Below, piece after piece: positions 57,970 through 64,000 of a stretch of 64,000 nt of DNA. Location of the stretch: the NCBI RefSeq assembly GCF_003675385.1, contig NZ_RCWZ01000003.1, positions 310,001-374,000 of the forward strand, written 5' to 3'. The notes beneath the pieces are model-generated. The model worked only from the letters and a program-made list of their open reading frames with translations. It ran no database searches and was not told the origin of the DNA. The translations under genes were made by a program, and so were the position numbers. Numbering within the stretch: position 1 is the first letter of the stretch; the number at the start of each line of letters is the position of its first letter. The stretch is from Mucilaginibacter kameinonensis (GTDB taxonomy: Bacteria > Bacteroidota > Bacteroidia > Sphingobacteriales > Sphingobacteriaceae).

Positions 57970-60357
57970 TCAGTCTGCCCACTTCCAGTTCGTTATTTCT
58001 GGCATATCCTGCCCATGGGCATTTATGTACTGTCTGTGTTCAACTAACTTATCCTGCAGTTTTTGTTTCAAGTAAGTTCCTTTACTGCCGGTTTGTGGCA
58101 GCCGGTCTATCACATCTATAACCAGGTGAAACCTGTCCATTTCATTCAAAACAGTCATATCAAAAGATGTTGTTATAGTCCCCTCTTCCTTATAGCCGCG
58201 CACATGAATACTAGGATTATTAGTTCGGTTGTAAGTTAAGCGGTGTATTAACCAGGGGTAACCATGGAAGGCGAAAATAACCGGCTTGTCCGTGGTAAAA
58301 AGCTCATTAAAATCATGATCGTTCAAACCGTGCGGATGCTCTGACTGCCTTTCCAATTTTAAAAGGTCAACCACATTTACTACCCTTACCTTTATTTGGG
58401 GCAAATGTTCTTTAAGTATAGATACTGCTGCCAGCGTCTCCAATGTAGGGACATCGCCACTACATGCCATTACAACATCGGGATCACAATCCTGGTCATT
58501 ACTGGCCCAGTCCCAAATACTTATACCCCGCGTACAATGATCAACAGCTTCGTCCATATCAAGCCACTGTGGCGATGGATGCTTACCGGCAATAACCACG
58601 TTTACATAATGATAACTGCGTAGACAATGATCCATAACAGAAAGCAGGCAATTGGCGTCGGGCGGAAGATATACCCGTACTATTTCCGATTTTTTATTGA
58701 CTACATGATCAATAAAGCCGGGGTCCTGGTGGGTAAAACCGTTATGGTCCTGGCGCCACACTGTTGAGGTAAGCAGAATGTTCAATGATGCTATTTTTGT
58801 TCTCCATGGAATTTCCCGCGTAGTTTTTAACCATTTGGCATGTTGGTTAAACATCGAATCTACAATATGGATAAATGCTTCGTAACAGTTAAAAACGCCA
58901 TGCCTGCCTGTAAGCAGGTAACCTTCCAGCCAGCCTTCGCACTGATGTTCACTTAGCATCTCCATGACGCGGCCCATCGGGGCAAGGTATTCGTCATTAT
59001 CCTTAATTTCAGTATTCCATTGACGGTTGGTGGTTTCAAAAACAGCATCCAGCCTGTTTGATATCGTTTCATCAGGGCCGAAGATCCGGAAATTAGCAGG
59101 ATTCTGTTTAATTACATCGCGCAGGAAACGCCCTGCTACATGAACATCACCTTCGCCATTTACCCCCGGTTCAGGAACAGCTATCGCATAAGTCATAAAT
59201 CCCGGCATGCGCAAGGGTTTCAGTAATAAACCACCGTTGGTATGGGGATTGGAGCCCATCCTGCTGTCGCCTTTAGGGGCAAGGTCAGCCAGTTCTGGTA
59301 TCAACCTGCCACTTTCATCAAACAACTCTTCAGGCTTATAGCTCTTCATCCATTTTTCCAATAATTGAAGATGGCTTTCAGGATCTGCAGCTGAAACCGA
59401 CAACGGGATTTGGTGCGACCTGAATGTACCTTCTATCTTATGCCCGTCAACTTCCTTCGGCCCCGTCCATCCTTTTGGCGATCTTAGTATGATCATTGGC
59501 CATTTAGAGTGTACGCTGTTTGGGTGCTCATAGGCATTGTATTTTATCTGTTTAAGCAGGTGCATGGCCTGCTCCAATGCTGCCGCCATAGCCTGGTGCA
59601 TTAGTTCCGGTTCAGAGCCCTCTACAAAGATGGGCACATAACCATACCCCCGAAACAACTGCTCAAGTTCTTCGCCCGAAATCCGGGCTAAAATTGTTGG
59701 GTTGGAGATTTTATACCCATTAAGATGCAGGATGGGCAAAACAGCACCATCTGCCAGCGGGTTCAGAAATTTATTGGAATGCCACGCGGTAGCTAACGGA
59801 CCGGTCTCAGCCTCACCATCACCCACAACGCAGGCCACTATCAAGTTGGGATTGTCAAGTACCGCTCCAAAAGCATGACTAAGTGAATATCCCAGTTCGC
59901 CGCCCTCATGTATAGAACCCGGGGTTTGGGGAGATGCATGGCTGGATATACCGCCCGGGTACGAAAATTGCGTAAAAAGCATCTTCATACCCTCTTCGTC
60001 CTGGGTAATTTCCGGATAAACCTCGCTGTAGGTTCCTTCCAGGTATGTCCCGGCAACTACAGCCGGACCACCATGCCCTGGGCCGGAAATATACAGCATG
60101 TTAAGATCATACTTTTGGATGATATTGTTGAGGTGGGTATAAATAAAATTTTGCCCGGGTGTTGTACCCCAGTGTCCCAGTTGCATGTTTTTAACATGTG
60201 TTAATTTCAGGGGTTCTTTTAACAACGGGTTGTCGCGAAGGTAAAGCTGACCAACCGAAAGGTAATTAGCTGCGCGCCAATAGGCATTAATTTTATTTAA
60301 CATCTCCGCAGTAAGCGGGGTTTGCTCTTCTATGATGATATCTTCGGTAACATTCAT
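57970..60357 (-). CDS. xfp: Phosphoketolase (xylulose-5-P / fructose-6-P)
   Basis: A 795-residue thiamine-diphosphate enzyme that splits xylulose 5-phosphate (and often fructose 6-phosphate) with phosphate to acetyl phosphate. Family features include [57 protein letters not shown] and [14 protein letters not shown]. Full length is normal. Acetate kinase is 3 bases upstream in the same direction, so acetyl phosphate made here can be turned into acetate and ATP. Together they form a phosphoketolase bypass of lower glycolysis. Confidence 0.95.
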   Translation of the reverse strand: MNVTEDIIIEEQTPLTAEMLNKINAYWRAANYLSVGQLYLRDNPLLKEPLKLTHVKNMQLGHWGTTPGQNFIYTHLNNIIQKYDLNMLYISGPGHGGPAVVAGTYLEGTYSEVYPEITQDEEGMKMLFTQFSYPGGISSHASPQTPGSIHEGGELGYSLSHAFGAVLDNPNLIVACVVGDGEAETGPLATAWHSNKFLNPLADGAVLPILHLNGYKISNPTILARISGEELEQLFRGYGYVPIFVEGSEPELMHQAMAAALEQAMHLLKQIKYNAYEHPNSVHSKWPMIILRSPKGWTGPKEVDGHKIEGTFRSHQIPLSVSAADPESHLQLLEKWMKSYKPEELFDESGRLIPELADLAPKGDSRMGSNPHTNGGLLLKPLRMPGFMTYAIAVPEPGVNGEGDVHVAGRFLRDVIKQNPANFRIFGPDETISNRLDAVFETTNRQWNTEIKDNDEYLAPMGRVMEMLSEHQCEGWLEGYLLTGRHGVFNCYEAFIHIVDSMFNQHAKWLKTTREIPWRTKIASLNILLTSTVWRQDHNGFTHQDPGFIDHVVNKKSEIVRVYLPPDANCLLSVMDHCLRSYHYVNVVIAGKHPSPQWLDMDEAVDHCTRGISIWDWASNDQDCDPDVVMACSGDVPTLETLAAVSILKEHLPQIKVRVVNVVDLLKLERQSEHPHGLNDHDFNELFTTDKPVIFAFHGYPWLIHRLTYNRTNNPSIHVRGYKEEGTITTSFDMTVLNEMDRFHLVIDVIDRLPQTGSKGTYLKQKLQDKLVEHRQYINAHGQDMPEITNWKWAD

Positions 60358-60360
60358 GTT

Positions 60361-61548
60361 TTATGATTCTAGTAGTTGTTTATGAACAAGCATTTTACTT
60401 ACGATCTGTGCTATCATTAATTCTTCGTTGGTGGGTAGTACCATTACCATAACCCTGCTTTCATTTACAGAGATCAGGGACGCATTTTCATTATTTTGCG
60501 AAGCATCCAGGCTTATGCCCAAAAACTCGAGGCCCTCACAGACCCTCGCTCTTATTTCGGGTGAGTTTTCGCCTATACCGCCCGAAAACACAAGGATATC
60601 TACACCGCCTAAAACAGCGGCATAAGCACCAATCCATTTTTTTACCTGGTAACAAAATAATGCTACAGCCTCTGCCGAGCGAATATCTGTATGTTGCTGC
60701 GTTAATAGGTTGTTCATGTCGCCGGTTGTCTGCGAGATGCCCAGCATTCCCGATTCGTGATTAATAAGATGATTGAACTTTTCGGCCGAAAGGTTTTCGG
60801 TTTGGATCATGAGCCAGGCCACTCCAGGATCCAGATCGCCCGAACGTGTGGCCATTGGCAAACCGCCCGCAGGGGTGAAACCCATACTGGTATCCATACT
60901 TTTCCCATTATAAACAGCAGTAACACTGGCGCCATTACCCAAGTGGGCAAGGATTATGCGAACCATAAGCGCCTGTTTACCAACCCGGTTTTCCAGTTCC
61001 CGCATTAAATAGCTGTAAGACAGGCCATGGAATCCGTAACGACGGATGCCGCGCTGATCAAAACGGCGTGGTACAGGCAGGAGTTGGGCCACACGCGGCA
61101 TTCCGGCATGAAAATCTGTGTCAAAGCAGGCGTATTGTGGTATGCGCGGGTGATACTTTTGGAATGCTTCTATCAGTGCGATCTCAACAGGTAAATGATC
61201 GGGATCATAAGGAATAATAAGTTTGAGCTCATCCAGCAGTTCAGCACTTATCAGCGTAGGTTTGGTGTGCGCCATACCCTGCACTACACGGTGCCCGATG
61301 GCATTTATTTCGCTGAAATTGATCTGTTTTTCGAGCCAGCTTACCAGGAAACTTATTGCCGAAACATAATCCGTTGATTTTGATTCGGTATTCGCACTGT
61401 GATTTGTTTTAAAATTGGTATAGCTAAGCATTGAACCGGACAATCCAATCCTGCTTATTTGGCCCCCGAATGTTTTTTCGGGGTTGGCTTCCTCTTCGTA
61501 TAGCCCGAATTTGATGCTGGATGAACCAGCGTTGATCGTTAAAACCAT
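60361..61548 (-). CDS. ackA: Acetate kinase
   Basis: A 395-residue member of the ASKHA kinases. The N-terminal INAGSSSIKFGLYEEE (about 5-20), HRVVQGMAHTKP, LAHLGNGASVTAVYNGKSMD and GFTPAGGLPMATRSGDLDPG signatures are all intact. It converts acetyl phosphate and ADP to acetate and ATP. Its start overlaps the 143-residue gene by 10 bases and its stop is 3 bases from xfp, so three genes are one operon. No phosphotransacetylase gene is adjacent. Confidence 0.95.
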   Translation of the reverse strand: MVLTINAGSSSIKFGLYEEEANPEKTFGGQISRIGLSGSMLSYTNFKTNHSANTESKSTDYVSAISFLVSWLEKQINFSEINAIGHRVVQGMAHTKPTLISAELLDELKLIIPYDPDHLPVEIALIEAFQKYHPRIPQYACFDTDFHAGMPRVAQLLPVPRRFDQRGIRRYGFHGLSYSYLMRELENRVGKQALMVRIILAHLGNGASVTAVYNGKSMDTSMGFTPAGGLPMATRSGDLDPGVAWLMIQTENLSAEKFNHLINHESGMLGISQTTGDMNNLLTQQHTDIRSAEAVALFCYQVKKWIGAYAAVLGGVDILVFSGGIGENSPEIRARVCEGLEFLGISLDASQNNENASLISVNESRVMVMVLPTNEELMIAQIVSKMLVHKQLLES

Positions 61549-61970
61549 AAAGGCACATATTGGGGTATAATAATCTCACCCTCACCTCTTTCAGTTCTTT
61601 TCTCATTTTCGATCTTATCATACACAAGATTAATATGTAGATCTTCATAATGGTCGCGGCGGTACTGTAATAATGTTTCTTCGCCGGCGGCCCCTTCATT
61701 TATAAGCTTATCAATATAATTTAGCGCACCTGCTTTGGCCATTTCCATTGCTTTAGAACGGGTAGCGTATCCATAAAATAATGGATCGTTAACAGGCAGG
61801 ACATATGGTATACCGGCAATAGTGCCAAGTACTTCCGTTGTATCGCCGATGAGCCAGTTCTCTTTTACGGGCCTAAGTTTAAGCATTTGAAGATTGTTGG
61901 TAGAAATTTCAGTGACTACCGTGTCGTTCTTAAACACGCGAAAATAACGGGTGTAATTGTTCTTAACCAT
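61539..61970 (-). CDS. Conserved-looking protein at the head of the phosphoketolase operon
   Basis: A 143-residue soluble protein (starts MVKNNYTRYFRVFKNDTVVT; contains GYATRSKAMEMAKAGALNYI and ends EGEIIIPQYVPLWF). I do not recognise the family. No membrane segment or signal peptide. It overlaps ackA by 10 bases and is the first gene of the operon, so it may be a regulator or partner of the acetyl-phosphate pathway. This is inferred only from its place. Confidence 0.6.
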   Translation of the reverse strand: MVKNNYTRYFRVFKNDTVVTEISTNNLQMLKLRPVKENWLIGDTTEVLGTIAGIPYVLPVNDPLFYGYATRSKAMEMAKAGALNYIDKLINEGAAGEETLLQYRRDHYEDLHINLVYDKIENEKRTERGEGEIIIPQYVPLWF

Positions 61971-62610
61971 TATGAATAATTTGAATAACTGTCAGAAAAG
62001 GAAATTACCTTAGCAGAGAATGGTAATTGAATTGTTTAAAATAGAAACAGACGAGCCCGATTTAATTCCGTTCCCAAGCTGTTATAGATTAACAAGACTT
62101 TCAGAATAATGCCTTGTTTTAAATGGTACTAAAGCTAAAACCAACTGACATACAAATTGTTTTGTTTTTAGGAAGTTAATACCTGTAAGTTAAAATACAG
62201 GTTTGGGTGATCAAAAAAACGCAAATTTTATTTTACCCATGATAGCTGATTTACTCTATTAGAGAAAGAATTATTTTTCATCTTTAAAACACATGTGCTA
62301 TCCGCTTAAAGTAGAAACCTGCAGGTTCACAGCAGTAACTTGATAAGTCTAAGCCTATCGGTATATACCAGTCAAGATATCAAACGGTATTACAAAAAAG
62401 GCCAACGCATTCGTAATCAGAAAATACCTTTTAAGCTTTGGTTTATCAATGCACCGTGTAATATCGACGTTGACCGTTCATCAATCGGATTGGCGCTATG
62501 AAGCTGTCTCGTAACCCGCTTACCTTCAGTTTGTAAAACAAAAATATTTTAGATCATCTAAAACTTTTTTGATCTGAAACGTATTGATAAAAGACAGCTT
62601 GTCAATCACC
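61971..62610. other. Intergenic region between divergent units
   Basis: About 640 AT-rich bases between the phosphoketolase operon (-) and the DUF892-like gene (+). No coding trace, hairpin or repeat of note was found. It must contain the promoters of both. Confidence 0.45.
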
Positions 62611-62618
62611 TATATTTG
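62611..62618 (+). promoter_or_regulatory. Putative -7 promoter element of the DUF892-like gene
   Basis: TATATTTG fits the TAnnTTTG consensus and lies 51 bases before the ATG at 62669. A TTG occurs at 62584, slightly farther than the usual -33 spacing, so the match is partial. Confidence 0.35.
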
Positions 62619-62668
62619 TTTTTCCGTTGCTTTTTTATTGGCTGCCTATATTCACCAAATTGATTGCA

Positions 62669-63184
62669 ATGGAAAATCTCGACAAAAAGCTATCATTAAG
62701 ACAAACAAGGTTAACTGCATCACAAACAAAAAGTTTATTTATAACTATTCTGTCTGACATTCACAGTTCTAAATTGGCTCTTATCGAAAGTCTTCCTTTT
62801 TTTTCTTCTATGGCTTTTGCTAAAGACGTGAAGTTGCTCATGCTTGAATCTGCTACCATAATCAACGGACAAATCATCCGGGTGTGTTTGGCGAAGACAT
62901 TATTGGGCTTAAGCTTCTCTGGTAAGCCGCCTATGTTAAATGGTTGTCTAAACCTAAAAGAGTTTCTTAAAGAGCACGTGAACGCCAAATGTCCTGAAAC
63001 GGATGCTATAATCCTGGCGCATCTGATTATCGCGGAGGGAATAGAAATCGACTCTTTTAAAATCCTCACGGGGCTTTCAAAATCAATTAAACCGAAGGAT
63101 ATCTCAAGATTAATTGCACTATGTTATAAGGAAGCGAAACATAGCAAAAACTCCTTGCAAGCAATGCTTGAATTCTACAGTTGA
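62669..63184 (+). CDS. Divergent DUF892-like ferritin-like protein
   Basis: A 171-residue all-helical protein whose layout follows the two DUF892 relatives in this window: TKSLFITILSDIHSSKLALI matches the opening segment, FAKDVKLLMLESATIINGQI the second helix pair and GIEIDSFKILTGLSKSIKPK the third, with SRLIALCYKEAKHSKNSL near the end. Most metal-ligand positions of the superfamily are replaced. The ATG at 62669 gives a length close to the relatives (173 and 176); an in-frame start at 62627 is possible but adds hydrophobic residues. It stands alone. Confidence 0.6.
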   Translation: MENLDKKLSLRQTRLTASQTKSLFITILSDIHSSKLALIESLPFFSSMAFAKDVKLLMLESATIINGQIIRVCLAKTLLGLSFSGKPPMLNGCLNLKEFLKEHVNAKCPETDAIILAHLIIAEGIEIDSFKILTGLSKSIKPKDISRLIALCYKEAKHSKNSLQAMLEFYS

Positions 63185-64000
63185 CCAATAAAGAGCAATG
63201 ACAATACGACGGAAAAACCTGCATTATGAAATGATTTTAGTGGAGTTTCACAAATCCTCTGATGCTTTTATTACTCAGCGAAATTCGAACGACGTTTACA
63301 TCAAATGTACATTCTGAACGTTTTAAGGCATTTTGGATCCTCAGACTGGACTCGAATCGGTATTAAGTTATGCATTCAATTTTTCTCGGGAGACGCAGCT
63401 TAGGTTCATCATCGAAGAATAATTATTCAATTGCCTTGTCGGGCCGCTGAACAAATTGATTCTGCTAAAGGATATGATTTAAATAGTTTGAAATGTACAG
63501 GAGTTTTAATACCTTTAAAAAGCAATCGATAATGGCCGTTTTGTGTTTATTGAGTAAATCATTGAGCAAGTTCAAAACACCTCTATAAAATATTGATAAT
63601 CAAAGGCTTCAACACTCAGTTCGATTCCCGCTCTGAAAATACAATTTCACCTTTGTAAATAACGATCAAAAAGAGTGTACTAATTTCAAAATACACCTAC
63701 AAACCTAACAATCAAACTGTTAGACAAACACCCCAGTAACCTCAGTCAATATCTACTCATAGTCTCACCCTGCAGTGGCTCATGTAGGATGACCCAAAGG
63801 ACTATATCGTAGGAAAATCCAATATAGTTCAACCCTTGTTTCGCCGGGCTTCCAGACCTGCAATCAAAGTTCACTGAACATTGAAGTTTACTCTTATAGT
63901 TTCAGCTGCTTCTTTTGTATAAGTAAGATAGAGTAAAAATTCAAAGCAATAAAATACTGATTATTCAGGATTGGTCAGTTGTAATTATTTATCAGATATA
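63185..64000. other. Non-coding end of the window
   Basis: About 815 bases with no open frame of note in either direction. A segment AGTTCGATTCCCGCTCTG at 63618-63635 resembles the T-arm and 3' end of a tRNA gene, but the arm does not pair properly and no tRNA body precedes it. The stretch could be a recombination scar or simply intergenic DNA. Confidence 0.4.

Noticed and set aside
1..64000. CRISPR arrays, rRNA genes, complete tRNA genes, phage modules, restriction or toxin-antitoxin systems
   Set aside because: No regularly spaced direct repeats, no rRNA-like or cloverleaf-forming sequence, and no recognisable capsid, integrase, nuclease or toxin genes were found on reading the window.

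Overview
The window looks like a chromosomal segment of a pigmented Bacteroidota, most likely family Sphingobacteriaceae and close to Mucilaginibacter or Pedobacter. This rests on gene content (fused CrtYcd lycopene cyclase, CheB-CheR-PAS hybrids, an Idi-CrtI-CrtB-CrtZ set, DUF892/DUF2383/DUF4385 stress genes), TAnnTTTG-type promoter elements and rare Shine-Dalgarno sequences. The genus is an inference. No rRNA, complete tRNA, CRISPR array, intact insertion sequence or phage gene was seen.

Layout. 1-2.6 kb (+): tail of an RsbS/R/T-type stress-signalling operon with three consecutive genes that each begin with an RsbT-like GHKL domain; the third is fused to a histidine kinase. 3-11.6 kb (mostly -): a desaturase gene broken by one stop, a truncated response regulator between two unknown small genes, a coupled CheB-CheR-PAS protein / histidine kinase / NarL-type regulator set, a wrecked cheB, and a region-2-only sigma-like protein coupled to an ssb. 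11.6-15.2 kb (-): ferritin-like DUF892 protein, an intact desaturase, DUF72, a DksA-like protein. 15.9-25.1 kb (+): a compact operon for hydroxylated carotenoids (crtI, crtB, idi, crtZ, crtYcd) running straight into folE, an SDR-like protein, a flavin reductase, an FAD oxidoreductase, an MpaB/DUF2236 protein and a MarR-type regulator. 25.5-28.1 kb (-): two tandem PqiA-like membrane proteins. 28.7-34.3 kb (-): an orphan phytochrome sensory module followed by a 1353-residue CheB-CheR-PAS-histidine kinase, with a divergent receiver protein. 34.5-40.1 kb: small heat-shock protein operon, DUF892, receiver, cold-shock protein, lipocalin. 40.5-57.5 kb: stress and detoxification genes (catalase HPII, iron permease family, DUF2383, ankyrin, flavodoxin-fold reductase, ABC transporter, HD protein) interleaved with many broken genes. 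58-62 kb (-): phosphoketolase and acetate kinase with an unknown partner. 62.6-63.2 kb (+): a divergent DUF892-like protein.

How it fits together. The intact genes describe a light- and stress-exposed lifestyle: pigments, a phytochrome, catalase, ferritin-like and heat/cold-shock proteins, and several sensor kinases with separate receivers. The main surprise is the density of dead or damaged genes. About ten protein families are present as clear remnants, and several are broken by one nonsense codon or one missing base while the rest still reads as the full family sequence (desaturase, 2'-5' RNA ligase, sulfite-oxidase-like protein, luciferase-like monooxygenase, DUF4385, DUF892). This means either an accessory region in active decay or indel errors in the assembly. 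The nonsense substitutions argue that at least part of it is real.
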